DNA of 64,000 bases, from positions 794,814-858,813 of the forward strand of contig CAADRB010000038.1 of assembly GCA_900708905.1 (NCBI GenBank). The letters run 5' to 3'. Made by a program: the position numbers and the translations under genes. Below are positions 37,181-49,004 of this stretch, in pieces (the stretch's first letter is position 1; each line of letters opens with the position of its first letter). A model generated the notes under the pieces. The model was not told the origin of the DNA and did no database searches. It was given only the letters and a program-made list of their open reading frames with translations. Origin of the DNA: Hymenolepis diminuta (lineage: Eukaryota > Platyhelminthes > Cestoda > Cyclophyllidea > Hymenolepididae).

Positions 37181-40100
37181 TCACTCATCAACTTCGATGA
37201 GCCAGTCATGAATTAGCAGAACTGCATAACCGAACACTAGTTATGCTGCGTTCTATTTCGCTCTATCTCAAAAAATATATAGCTCCAATAAGATTAAGGA
37301 AATTGGCAAATTTTAACAAGATTTAAAGTCTGGTTTAGTAAAGGGAAAGCGTATGCCATTAAAGAATGGAGTCGCGTGCCTCCATTTATTCTGGCTAGTT
37401 TTGCTATCATGATAAGCAAAATCGTCCTCATAAATTCAGCCGCTGAATCTACACTAGCCCCTCAACAGTTTTTACTTGGAAAAATGTAAACTATGGGTAA
37501 AACAGAAGATTACTCCATTCTTTCGAGTATGTTCTGTGTTTTATTTCTTGTCAAGTTAACCAGATTCATGAGATTGCTACTCGGCATTTGATAGGTTAAA
37601 CAAAGAAAGTTCAAGTAAACTGTATAGAAATATCGATTTCGTCAAACATAAAACATAAAGAACAAAACTTAAAGAGATTAAAACAGTGATCGGCAATGCC
37701 TTTGTTATATCAAATGAAATTCATTAATCATTAACCACAGGGGTATTTTCAATGCAGTTGTTGATAACAGCCACTATCTTAAACACTTTATACACCTGTC
37801 ACGATCTCATCATCTTCGATGAGTTAGTTGCAGAATAGGAAGAAGGCTAGCTTTCAATTTACCGAGTCCTATTTTGTTTTGTCCTATCACCTAATATTTA
37901 AAAAACATATTAATGTTAGTCGTTCACTGTGTAATGAGTTATGTTGTTTTATTCACAAACAGCACATATCCGATCGCCTGTGATATTTACTAGGATTCAG
38001 AATTCAATTATATTTTACTAGTTTTAACGTCATTAATACAAAACAGCCTCGCTCAACTCAAGTGAACCAACAGAGAATAGTTGTCATTTAACTATCCTCA
38101 TAATAACATGTGATTATTTAATGGATTTACTGAAAGATCATACAAATTCATCAACTCGTTTGTATTTTGGTGGAAAATTAAATTCATTAAGGTGGATAAA
38201 AGTCAGGGAAGTCCTTAAAAGCACCCACTTAACAAAATCGTAAAAATCCTACTGGATTTGAATACAATCTTACTAAAATTCAATTTCACTAAAATACCCC
38301 AATCAAAAGAAGCACGCAATAATCGTATGCGATGAGATACGTGATCTATAAGTACATTTTTGAGAAAGTTGGCAGGACTGTGGGACAAAGGATAGTCATA
38401 TGCTAGTAGGAAAGACATTTTATTAATGTCTGATGAATAGTCATCGAATAACTGAGTAAGATTTTAACATAACTTTGATGATGAAAATGCAAGTTATGAA
38501 AAGATATGCATTAAATAGAAAAGGAATAGATTTTGCAGTGGATTATTCATTCGAGGATCTGCATTGATAATTGCAGGGAAAGTTTTTAGTAAAATATATC
38601 AGAACGTGGTAAACTAATTCTGACTATTTTACATACAAGTACAAGTATTGATCAAAGATTAAATCTGGACGTGTAATGATCCTGCCTTTGTCCAAAATTT
38701 GAGTCAATTAATACGTTGATCACCTTAGCCGACACTAAACCACTGTTTTCTTGGCAAGTAAAAACAACACTTATTATTGAATTTCGTATGATCCGTCTCT
38801 TAATGGGTTTATTTGATTAGCTCTATCCACTAAATTATAAGTCTCATAGATTAAAAAGGACGAACCGAAGGAATCAATAAAAAGATTCTTTTTGCTTCCA
38901 ATTTCTTTTTTCTTTCCATTTTTGCCCTCTCCTCCCCTCTTTCATTTTAAGTTTTCTAACGTTTCCAAGTGTTTAGATACTTTCCCATGCTTAACGTGTT
39001 TTCTTTTTCCTCTCCCATAGTTGATAATTTATCAAAATTTTCTCTAAACTCCAATTTTGCTACCGTTAGAGAGACATACTGGTTTTTGCTTCAGATTTAG
39101 TCTTAGTTAATTTCGTAACTGACGGTCAGTTAAAAGAATTTATTCATCATATTCTGCGTTGGCACTTATTAAAACGTTATGAAGTTTAGAATGAGTTTTC
39201 CTCGAAAGTAATTAATTTCATAATTATAATTGTCAATTTCATATTCATCAATACTTCAACAATAAATAACTACCCTTTTAATACACAAACTTTTATTTGT
39301 AAATTTTAAACAATGAAGTATACCATAAGATCATTTGCATTCTCAACTGTTGAGAACTGATTTGAGGTGACAATGCCTACCCTTTTCAACCAAAATAAGA
39401 CCGATCAGTAGGCACTGAACTTAGTAAATATGTGCTTGCTGCAGTCCAGGGGACAAATCGTGAAAGTTGATTTTGGGACGTGAACTGCCCAGTTAGTAGA
39501 TATTGTACAAAATTAGTCCAAAATCAGGTGAAACAAGACTCTTTGATGGCTTGACGTTGCTCTCTCCGTGTCTTTTTGATCCCCTCCCCTTTATAATTGT
39601 TGGACCTTCTGTTAATTGCTTTCAGTTGATTTCCACAATTTAAAATTATAACTTTTTATATTACTGTGGGTGATAAAATAATAATAAGTTAATTATGAAG
39701 TATTCTCGGTTAAATTATGATATTTAACTGACTCAATGTATAAAATTCGTGCTCTTACTGATGGGCTTTTCTTCATTAGGTATTTTGTATCCATTTTTTA
39801 AACTTGGGACTCAGAGAATGCTCCAAATATCTCTCTTCTATTCTGTTTAAAGTTTAACAAATTTCAGGCTTTCGGTTAGTAACTTTATATTGTGCATATT
39901 TCAACACCATTAGGAAGAGTTGATCACATGCAGCCATCAGTATTTAATTAATAATGCAATACAATAAAGTGAGCAAACTCCAACTGAAATCTCTTAATTT
40001 CGACTAACCGGGAAAAATTTATCCACTGCGATAAAAGGAACATTTAATAAATGCACTAATCTTTAAATAGACCATGTATTCGAAAAATAAAATAATACAA

Positions 40101-42600
40101 TAATGTGAGATGACGAGAAATGCCTTGCGTTCATTCTGGTCAGTCAGACGATTTTGTTTTGATATCGTTCGAACTTTTGGATTAAATTTGAGTAATCCGC
40201 ATTCATTTTAAGCTTTGTTTTGACAACGGCTGTTTCTTTTATTCTTATGTCCCATTATTAGCTAAAACAAGTTACGCATCAGTTGTCAACTCAAAGTAAA
40301 CTATTTCAAAAAAGACATCTTGCATAATTCAGAAAACTCGGCACAGGAAGACACTAAATATAAGAAGATTGTAAATTACTATAGACAAAACCCCAGAAGA
40401 TCCTTGGTCAATTTCACATAGTTTTATAGTGTGTCAATTTCAGGTGATTAGATAGACAAAGCAGATACCATTATATTGTCCTTTGGAGAAGTTAAATTCA
40501 CCTATACCTTATTTTAATTGTGATAAATTTTTCAGACTTCCCAAGTGCCAAACTTTTCCGTCTGTCTGGATTTTTTTACTGATGGGCTTTTTAGTGACTG
40601 GTGTTGAATAAAAGAAAATAGCGTTTGATTTTATTACATGTAAAAACCAAGTTCGTCTGAAACAATACTGCAATTCATTTTTATATGGAAATAAATTGAA
40701 AAGGGATTTTTACAACAGAAAAAATGAAACGAGTTCAAATCGTATAAATAAATCAAATCACAGTTCTGAAATTTCCACTTCGTCACCTTAGAACAATCAT
40801 TAAAATTGACAGGTAATCAAGGAATATCCTTAGCATATCTAGAACCCGAGATGTTGTTTAATGGCGGGGAAGAGTAAGGACTAAGCTGCTGGACGAAACT
40901 GTTAGGACATAGCTGTAGTTCTTTCCGAATTTATTCTACTATTTTCAAAAGCGATTGATCGGCACAACTTATGAAGTGAATAGATTAGATACTTTTCACT
41001 TCTCTATGTTAAAATGTTGTGAGTACACAAAGACCGATATATCAATCCGGATAGATTAACCTTGAGGCTGAATTATACTGACCAGAATAGAAAATGATAT
41101 AGGGGAAGAAGGTAGTCACTGTGCAATTTAGTAATCCATTTAAAATCGATAGTCGATAGCCTCTTATCTAGAATGACAATGACTCCTGAAAGTGATGTTA
41201 TTAAAGAGCTAATTTAAAAAGCTCCATCTAACGAGACTAGATATTCGCTCATTGAACTAATGATCTTCCTAGCCTAACGGGATACAAGAACTTTTTCTGA
41301 GTGAGAAGACTTAGTATTTATTCGACAACTGTGAATGAATGAGAAGAGAAAGGAGCAGAAGGAGAAATCTTTAAGGAGAAGGCGTCGGTACTAAACAGAA
41401 CAATCCGACTTGTCAGGAGCAGGTGAATGAAGTACAATAAGACGGTTGACCGATTTCACTTTTTTTTATTCACTGATAAGCGATTGACAGTTAGGGCAGA
41501 TGTATGGGTCAGTGGACACTCAATACATCGAGAGCTTTAGCAGATCAATGAGTCCGAGTGCACGGGACTACTTTAACATGTTTCATAGAAAAAAATGGTT
41601 TCATGTGGAAGGAAATAACTTCGAACTTCAACAAACGATCTCGATTTTTTCATTCTTTGTTTGATAAAAAACCGAGACTGAGAAGAGTCCTGCTGATATT
41701 AACAAATACTATGATGATGTCTGAACAACTTACTTAAGTTAATGTAAATGAACTAATCGTCCTTTAATTTACAGGTATACCATTGGCACAAGATTATAAA
41801 CATGTGTATTTGCAGAATTAGAACTGCTTTTAGAAATACGTGGCCACAAAACTTATGAAATTGTCTCGTGCTATATGCCACTTAAGAAAACTCTAAACGA
41901 ACTCAATGTCAAGTCAAAAAGCGTCGACTGATAAAGAGGGATCAATTACTACTCTTGTGTTTTGGTAAAATCTCCAGATTTATTTCCATTCTCCCTTGAA
42001 TGATTATAAGAATTATACGTCTCCATATAAAAAGGAAGTTTATATGGAGGACTTAGATAATTTTATAAAACAGCGGACTTCTACTTGCCGGTTGGATAAT
42101 AGACTGGACAATTTTAGGAAACAGAAAATGGGCAGTTATTCCGCCATAACTTGCTGATAAATTTATTAACGATTGTGTAATTGATTAAGCTTACCACACT
42201 ATTTCAACCAGACAAAGACCAGATTGAAACAACGTTACTTATTGGTGAAGTTATCTTGAATGAACATTTCCAAATTGGAAACAACAGGGAACGATGTTTT
42301 TAATAATTGATCCCAAAAATTGCATGATCAATCCCCATCTTATGACACTGGTTGATCAACACCAAGTTCAATGGAAATAGGCTAACGAGCAAAACAGTGA
42401 TCTACTGACTTTCGTGATGAACCTTAATTGGACAAAATCCTGAAGTATGCTGAATTTAACGGCGAGTTCAGCCCCGTTCTCGGCAGACACTCTAAGCTAT
42501 TCAAAATCCATATGCGCTAAGGTTCTTTAAACTTCCTGACTTCCCTTTTTTACCTGCACATTGAAGTCTCTCACTGTTCCTGTAATATTTCCCCATTATA
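37181..42600. other. Gene-poor AT-rich interval
   Basis: No exon chain or domain recognised. A degenerate SINE-like head occurs at about 40833-40905 (minus). The part from 41.3 to 42.5 kb has somewhat higher complexity and may be old transposon sequence, but I could not identify any protein motif in it. Confidence 0.4.
40833..40905 (-). repeat. Degenerate tRNA-like SINE head
   Basis: On the minus strand CCAGCAGCTTAGTCC is followed about 30 bases later by ATCTCGGGTTCTAGAT. This has the spacing and look of A and B boxes in the other tRNA-like heads of this window. Confidence 0.35.
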
Positions 42601-43848
42601 TACAGAGTGCGCAAGGTATCTGTAGACACTTATATTTTTGCAGTTTAAACTAACTCGATAATAATTAACGTATGTTTTATATCAGACCTCATAGCACATA
42701 TTACTATAGTTAATAAAATGAAAAGATACGCTGTAGCAGTGACTACAAAGGCGAAACACAGCAATTCAGAAATTGCGAGATTTCTAAAAGTCACCATGTC
42801 TTTCGTTTTCAAAGTTAGAAAAAAGCTGCTGAATGGGAACAATGGAGATAAATTGACCGCCACGAAGAAGAGAAAACAGCATTGTCAACGCTCTGACTCA
42901 CTCACCCACTCACTCAGAACACCTGAATTTGTGGAAAAAGTGCATGGCAAGGCATGATGGACGAAGATCCTGGGAAGTCAATGCGGGACATCTTGCCAAA
43001 CATCTTCAAGTGTCTGAAGAAACAACAATAATATAAGGAATGTTGTTCATAAAGACCTCAGATACAAATGGTATGTTCTCAGACGGGGTCATCAGTTTAT
43101 TTTGACAAAAAAAATTCAAGAGAATCGTTTAATGCGTGTAAAACCATTCAACTTCTCTGACCAAAAAAACTTCCACCAGGATGAAGAAGTCAATCCAAGG
43201 AATGACAAGTAGCTATGTGCGGATGGACCCAACTGTTACGTATGCGCGCGAAGTCCCCAGCAACATTGATGATTTCCTGTGTTGTTAGCAGTGAAAGATA
43301 CATAGTGGCTCTTTAATTTCCCTCACAGGGCCTTAGAGTCAATACAGATGTCTATGTGGAGACTCTTTAAACTGTTGTTGTTAAGCCGCCTTGGATAGAC
43401 CGTATGTCTTCCAGAAAGATTCGGCTTCATCCCATAAAGCTCCCAAAAGCCAGGATTGGATGACCAAGAATTTTCGTCATCATGTCACACCAAACTGATT
43501 GCCGCCCCCTAATTCACCAGACCTTAATCCTTTCCATTATTACATGTAGAGCAGGACGTGTTTGAAAAGGAAGTTAATAAGCATCCGCAAAAAACCAAAT
43601 CCTCCCTGATATAGGCAATAACCTGAGCAATGGAGGACATCAATAAAGACTACCCGATGAAAGCTTGCAGTCACTTTCGGACTCGAATAGAGTGGGTGAC
43701 AGAAGCCGAAGGAGGATATATATAGAATAAAACCTAGATTAATATTATGTATATTTGCATTGTTACGAAAAATTACAAGTTTCAACCATTAGGAGTTTAA
43801 TTTTCCGTTTTCTAAAAGTGCCTAATGTATCCTCAAATGCCTTTATAT
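42601..43848 (+). mobile_element. Inactive mariner-like transposon
   Basis: A plus-strand transposase remnant of about 1.25 kb. The N-terminal HTH region is open at 42718-42957 (HSNSEIARFLKVTMSFVFKV). Later fragments in shifting frames include NVVHKDLRYKWYV, the catalytic block PPNSPDLNPF at 43505-43534, VNKHPQKTKSSL, and the mariner C-terminus SHFRTRIEWVTEAEGGYI ending near 43725. Stops and frameshifts between them show it is dead. The ends carry imperfect inverted repeats (5' AGGTATCTGTAGACACTT against 3' reverse complement AGGATACATTAGGCACTT) next to TA dinucleotides, the usual mariner target. Confidence 0.85.
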
Positions 43849-45419
43849 ATCATGAGTAAAATAATAATAATATAAGTCATTGTGCGCAAACGATGCAGTA
43901 ATCAATGTGCGAACTCTTGAGATCGATAAACATCCAGCGACGAGGGTTGCTACCCCGTTCATTAATTCTTATCAACATGAGGAGTGGCAGGTGAATTTCT
44001 CATGGTATACTCACATTATTCTATATAATTCTAAGAGTTAGAGGGGACTAACTGCTAAACAAGAAGAAACGGTATTGGAATCAGATACAATAACATCGAG
44101 TGGAATATAAAGCCAGTGATTTGAATTATTTACAAGAATGTATTGAGTAAAAGAACAATTGACAGGAATGTACGAAGTACTGTCCGCAGGAGAGTGTTTG
44201 TAATCGGTTTGCTCGTCAAGATACTTTATATTGGAAGCAGGAATTCGAACAGCAGTTGGAGTATAATGTTGCGGCACAGTCGAATAAAAGTAGATGGTGA
44301 CGCGCTTGTGAACAAGGACAGTCACCAGACGGATGGAATCATCTCAATCAAGTACTGAAGCTATCACATGTACTTTTCTTTAACCCGAGTCAACTTGTGT
44401 TATCGACATGAAATTGAAGAAACGTCCTCAATGAATTCACTAAACTCGCTCCTATAATTTTCTTCATCTGTCGCCGCGGAAATGAGATCACATCTAATCT
44501 GTCTCATTGAGGTTCTCAGTGAGAAATGTGTTTTAGAATGGCAGTTGACCTTCATTCCTCCGAAAATCACATGATTGCAATTTAATGAATATCTGCAATT
44601 AATTATAAAAATCTCAAACCCATGCTGGTAAATGGGAATCAGATGACAAAGTTAACAACTCCGCAAATTATCACACTTAAATGGTTATTATTATTGACTG
44701 AATTTTAAATTAATTGCTTTGAGGCTGAAGTTTGTACGAAAATATTTGGCTTTCATGAACGGGATTTAACTTTTCTAACGATTTTCTTTTACAATTTCAG
44801 ATTTAGTCGAAAAGATGGGGAAGAATCATTAAAATATTGATAAATATTTGGATATGTACAATCTAATTTTAGTAATAACTCTATAAAAATGTTCAAATAC
44901 TAAAAACTTCAGGTTTTCGGCACACTATGAAGCTCTGAAATCGGCTGCTGTTCTAATGTAAATTTTTTAAAGGATCATTACATAACTGGATGTTCACATC
45001 ACGTCGAGTTAATAGAATCCATAACGCAGACCCAAATGGTTTGGGAGACTGCAGGCGAATGTACAAATCGAAATAAAACCTCAAGTCATATGAGCTTTTC
45101 CGTTTTATTCAAAAATTGATTAATAATGAATACGTTTGCATTAAAAACCGTGCCCGTTTTATTATATATTTTTCATATTGCGAACACTTGACTAATCTTC
45201 ACTATTCTACTCTGATCAAAATAGAAGAAACTTCTAAACCCACTTGGGAAAGCGTTTTCCTAGTAAGAGATAGGTAGTATACGACCACCCTAATGAGAAA
45301 TTGTCATTCTAACACCTATTTTTAGCCCTTTTCGACTGTGGTAGTTAGTCATTTTAAGTACATCGATGAGAACCGATTTTCATTTTTTCTTTCCACCGGC
45401 ACATTGGTAACTGAGTGCT
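43849..45419. other. Intergenic interval without recognised genes
   Basis: A 95-codon minus-strand frame (44038-44325) overlaps a plus-strand frame (44143-44358). Neither has a recognisable motif or clear splice sites. The somewhat higher GC content may mark old transposon sequence. Confidence 0.35.
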
Positions 45420-45716
45420 CAGGTGAGTAAAGCTTATCTTCTCAAGCCCATTAAGGGGACTGCTATCAACACTTGACCTGGGAAAGAAAAGAGCTCCTCG
45501 AGCAGCTCTCATGAGAAACTTCCAAGCACATTTAGGAAATCGTTTTCAATATTCATCATAGCTAAGGGGATATAATCATGAAGTCTCACTGGTAAGAAGC
45601 TTAAATTCAGCCACTCCCTTTATTAGGCAGAATTAAAAAAAGCGGCTGACCTTTTCGCTCACGGAGTGTGCATCGAACCCGTGACCTCTGGCTTAACCAC
45701 TGCTCTCAATAAATTT
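45420..45716 (-). repeat. tRNA-derived SINE-like element, near full-length copy
   Basis: On the minus strand the head reads GAGCAGTGGTTAAGCC (A-box-like), then AGAGGTCACGGGTTCGATGC (B box). The body shares blocks with the plus-strand copy at 58.8 kb: GTTTCTCA, CTTGGAAG/CTCGGAAG, CCCAGG..GAGTGTTGA, and the end CTTAATGGGCTTG against CTTATTAAGCTTG. About 295 bases. The two copies are clearly diverged, so the family is old. It is followed, in the plus direction, by a word shared with 35.6 kb. Confidence 0.6.
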
Positions 45717-45840
45717 TTCAATACCAAACTTTGGTTGAGAGAATGTATTCTGGAACTTAAATGTTAACCGAATTCGCATTTATTTATCTCTTTGCTAGTC
45801 AGTCTTAGGCATTTTTAATTATAAGTTTCATCAACAAATC

Positions 45841-45912
45841 TTGAACCCGAGACCTTGGATTTTAGATGATATTCCTGGATGATAATCCATTATTTTTACT
45901 TGTCTTCCTGTT
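45841..45912 (-). repeat. Degenerate tRNA-like SINE head
   Basis: The minus strand contains CAAGGTCTCGGGTTCAAGAT, a good B-box match. It is preceded by a weak A-box-like stretch (ATCATCCAGGAATATC) at the expected distance. Confidence 0.35.
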
Positions 45913-45999
45913 TATCAATCAAGAGACCATTAATGAGGACAGAGCCCATAATCTTTGGTGTGACGATCGTGTACGCATTTAAAGTAGGCGAAAAATTCG

Positions 46000-46400
46000 C
46001 GCTACGTGAGGAAACTGGTCCATGCATTTAAGGGACACATTTGTAGCCTTCGCGTGGAATACAGGACTGCCTATAAGCCCGGTCGCACTGACGCACGTGC
46101 GGTAGTATGTGCACGATGCACAAAAGTACGGATGTGCTTTTGACTACTCCGTCTATTCCACTCGATGCTGATTGGCTCGCGCGTGTGAAGTGTCACCGCC
46201 GCCAGTTTGCGCGAAATTGTTGTGCTGACGGTGGCCCTGCGTCTTGCGCGGCAGCAAAATGTGCCTCTCTCCTACCTTTCTATGGCATTGCATCCGCTAG
46301 TCACCTGATGATACACTCTGCAATAAAAGCCTCCCAACCTTTACAACCATGTTGCAGCAGCTACATCATAGCTTTGGCACAACATAAATGCTAGCATCAT
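46000..46400. promoter_or_regulatory. GC-rich, CpG-rich promoter-like island
   Basis: About 400 bases with strongly raised G+C and many CpGs. It includes a CACGTG E-box (46094-46099) and an inverted CCAAT box (ATTGG, 46171-46175) beside GCTCGCGCG, much like the MRL promoter. An open plus-strand frame of 95 codons (46107-46394) has no domain and is probably compositional. The gene it would drive is not clear; the PWWP2-like gene ends, rather than starts, on this side. Confidence 0.4.
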
Positions 46401-46825
46401 TATTGCAACTATGACGCAATTTTATTTATAAACTTAGTTTTAAGCATATGCACTAAGAATTCCAATTTGCAAAGCTCTGTCGGTACTGCAAGGTTATCGA
46501 TTCTCTTGTAGATTTGAGGTTCTCACTGCCGGATATCTACTAAATTGTTTAAGACCACACGCTCATGGGCGAAATCTTAGGCAGTTACAACTTACGACTT
46601 TTCGTCCATATTGTAGTGGTCTAATTTGTTATCAACTAAGCCGCCGAACCTATGTTCGAGCCTTAACCAGTTAAATGTGATCTATGCTTCCCAAGCTTAT
46701 TACTGGAAATATTAACATGATCTTCGCAGGGGGAAAGTGTTCTGGAATTGCTCTTACGATGAACCCGCATTCTATTACCCATCCAGCAGACCAGAACAGC
46801 TCACTATCCAAATTACCGGATAGCC

Positions 46826-46921
46826 ACAATGGACGACGCACACTCTAAACAAGGCAAACATAGCCCAGAAGAAAGCAAGCACAACAATGATACGACTGAT
46901 TCCGGTCTTTCATTTCGTTAA
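46826..46921 (+). CDS. Short hydrophilic open frame, doubtful exon
   Basis: A plus-strand frame opens upstream at about 46765 and contains MDDAHSKQGKHSPEESKHNN then a TAA after GLSFR. The upstream sequence includes a CTTCGCAG acceptor-like site. Its composition is protein-like, but it is short, unrecognised and near repeat words, so it is reported only as a possibility. Confidence 0.15.
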   Translation, partial: TMDDAHSKQGKHSPEESKHNNDTTDSGLSFR

Positions 46922-47048
46922 AAGGAAGAATACAAACAAATAATTTAAGTCATTGGGTGGGAAAGAGGTCTTAAATGTTTTAAGAGTGGATGAATGCGTT
47001 GAAATAAAGACCATGATATGGGAGTGTTCTAAGTGAACAAGATGGAAA

Positions 47049-47098
47049 NNNNNNNNNNNNNNNNNNNNNNNNNNNNNNNNNNNNNNNNNNNNNNNNNN
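47049..47098. other. Assembly gap (50 Ns)
   Basis: Fifty N characters, a scaffolding placeholder 260 bases downstream of the PWWP2-like stop codon. Confidence 0.95.
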
Positions 47099-47354
47099 GG
47101 GGGAACACTAAGGATTACTAGGTATATACAAAGATAAAAGGAGAAAAAAGACCAACGTTCGAGATACGATTTCGGGGGATTTATTCCACGTGCGTCAGAA
47201 AAGAAGTTGCACAATTTGCCGAGAAAAACAAAATAGAGTCGAGTCTCACATTATGTACAGGATCGAGCAACAAGTAGCTGCCAATGTAAACCTCATGCTT
47301 CTACATGGAGGATTTAAAAGGAGGACATACAATGCACTAAAAGTAGTGTAGGGT

Positions 47355-47360
47355 TTTATT
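47355..47360 (-). terminator. Polyadenylation signal overlapping the PWWP2-like stop codon
   Basis: On the minus strand the stop reads TGAATAAA, so a perfect AATAAA shares its first base with the last base of TGA. If used, the 3' UTR would be only some 15-25 bases. No other strong signal was noted before the N gap 260 bases further on. Confidence 0.45.
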
Positions 47361-49004
47361 CATATTTTAATCGAGCCTAGTTCTGTTTTGAGTTGATTAG
47401 CCAATGCCTCACTGGATTCCCCCTCATCATCTGAAAAAGTCGGTACACCAGAGGTAAAGTCGTTTAGTCCACTAATGTCAAGTTGAGGCAAAGGATCCCA
47501 ACAGGGTTCCGGCACTTGACCAAACTCTCCCGGATTCCCTGCAATGCTCAAAAACGGAAAATTTCCACCATCAGGCAAACCGACAGGATCATTTCCAGCA
47601 GGAGGAATAGTGGGGTCCTGAAGATGGAGGTCAAGTGGAAGTTCAGGGAGGGTGGGTTGCTTTGGCTCGGTTAGTGAATTGAAAGTGATTTGGAGATCAG
47701 TGGGACATGGTACATCAGTGCTAGTCGGTAGGGAAAGAGAAAGCGGCACATCACTTCGTGGCTCTGGGATAGGTGGTGGTGGAAGTGAATTAGCTTCTAC
47801 AACCTGTTTCGCCATATTGATCGCCTCAGCGTAATTTTTTACTCGAGTTCGCGGGCTATAGAGTTTGCTGAAATACTCTGTAAAAGGAAAGAGTTTAGCA
47901 CAACTGAGATACGAGCACTGATCCCAAGCAAACCACTCCACTTTGGCAGTAAATCCGGCAGCTAGAGACGGGTCCGAAGGAGTAGCAGACACAGCAAGCG
48001 AATCAGTATTTTTTGCACACTCCGGATTAACTTGTGCCAACTGATGGGGTGTTCGAGCATACAGTGCACTGATTCGCGATGGCCAATGCGGGTAACCAGC
48101 AATCTTAGCCCAGACTACATCTCCAATACGGAATCCACCTGGAATTTGATTAGTTGAAATTGGAGAAGCAGAAGTCGTTTTAGCGGCCAATCCACCCGGA
48201 GCATCAGCATCACACCAAGATTCAACAATCCGGAAAACTTGGACTGATTTTTTATTTGATTTTCTAGATCTGCCTCTCTTTCCACAAACCGGTTCTTCCA
48301 CCGACAAATCCCTACGAAGACGAATTTTTAATCCACCTGTGAAGAGAGATGAAGTGCTGGTAGAAGGGTGAGGGGGAACTGGGTTAACATCCAGAGGTAT
48401 TGGGGTCTGTTGCCATTGACGTTTCTTACTACTGACTTCATAACCATTACCATATATCTTAGTCTTTGGTGGTCGGCCTCTTCTACGTCTTGTTTTCGAT
48501 TGTGAAGATTCCTTAGAATTAAATGAATGGACTGACTCGTGGGTCTGATATGATGTACTAGGACTTTCACAATGCGAGCCGGGGGGAATATTTTGACCAA
48601 ATCTATTTTGTGGTGAGGGATGATTGCTAGGACTACTGCTCGTGGTAGTAAGCGAAGAAGGCAGAGCAAATGTTCCTGGCGCACTGCTCGAATTAGAAGG
48701 AGAAATTCCGATATAGTTACCTCGCAGTGGAGTCAAATCTGAAACTTGATGAGATGTATACACATTTTCTGATGGAACTCGAGCTTCGTTACTGGCTGAA
48801 GAACCAGAACACAAGCCCGAATCCTCATTATTCAACTCCACAGAACCATTCACAACATTCATTGATTGATCTTTAGCCATCCAGCGTTGTTTGGGTTTTT
48901 GATAACCAGTTATTCGGGACGTATTTGTTAGAGATAAATCCTCTTGTTCGTTTAGCGTCGATGACAGTCGTAAGTTATTGGAAAAATACAACTTCATCAG
49001 AGGG
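47360..49004 (-). CDS. PWWP2A/B-like chromatin reader, large terminal exon
   Basis: A single open exon of about 548 residues that begins after a TTTGTTTTGTAG acceptor (entry phase 2 if cis-spliced; an ATG follows at 48997). Ser/Pro-rich sequence comes first. An AT-hook (RRRRGRPPKTK) lies about residue 173-184 and a basic nuclear-localisation-like patch about 245-257. The PWWP domain is about 290-405: FRIGDVVWAKIAGYPHWPSR, a loop insertion, then VEWFAWDQCSYLSCAKLFPF. The second half matches PWWP2A/B proteins, which bind H3K36me and H2A.Z chromatin and contact NuRD. The C-terminal 140 residues are Pro/Asp-rich without a domain. Upstream exons were not found, so the N-terminus is incomplete or the exon is trans-spliced. 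Confidence 0.75.

Noticed and set aside
46107..46394. Plus-strand 95-codon open frame as a gene
   Set aside because: Cys/Ala-rich composition follows from the CpG island; no motif or splice context.
47483..48684. Other open frames overlapping the PWWP2-like exon (both strands)
   Set aside because: They are shadows of the 548-codon reading frame and have no domain content of their own.
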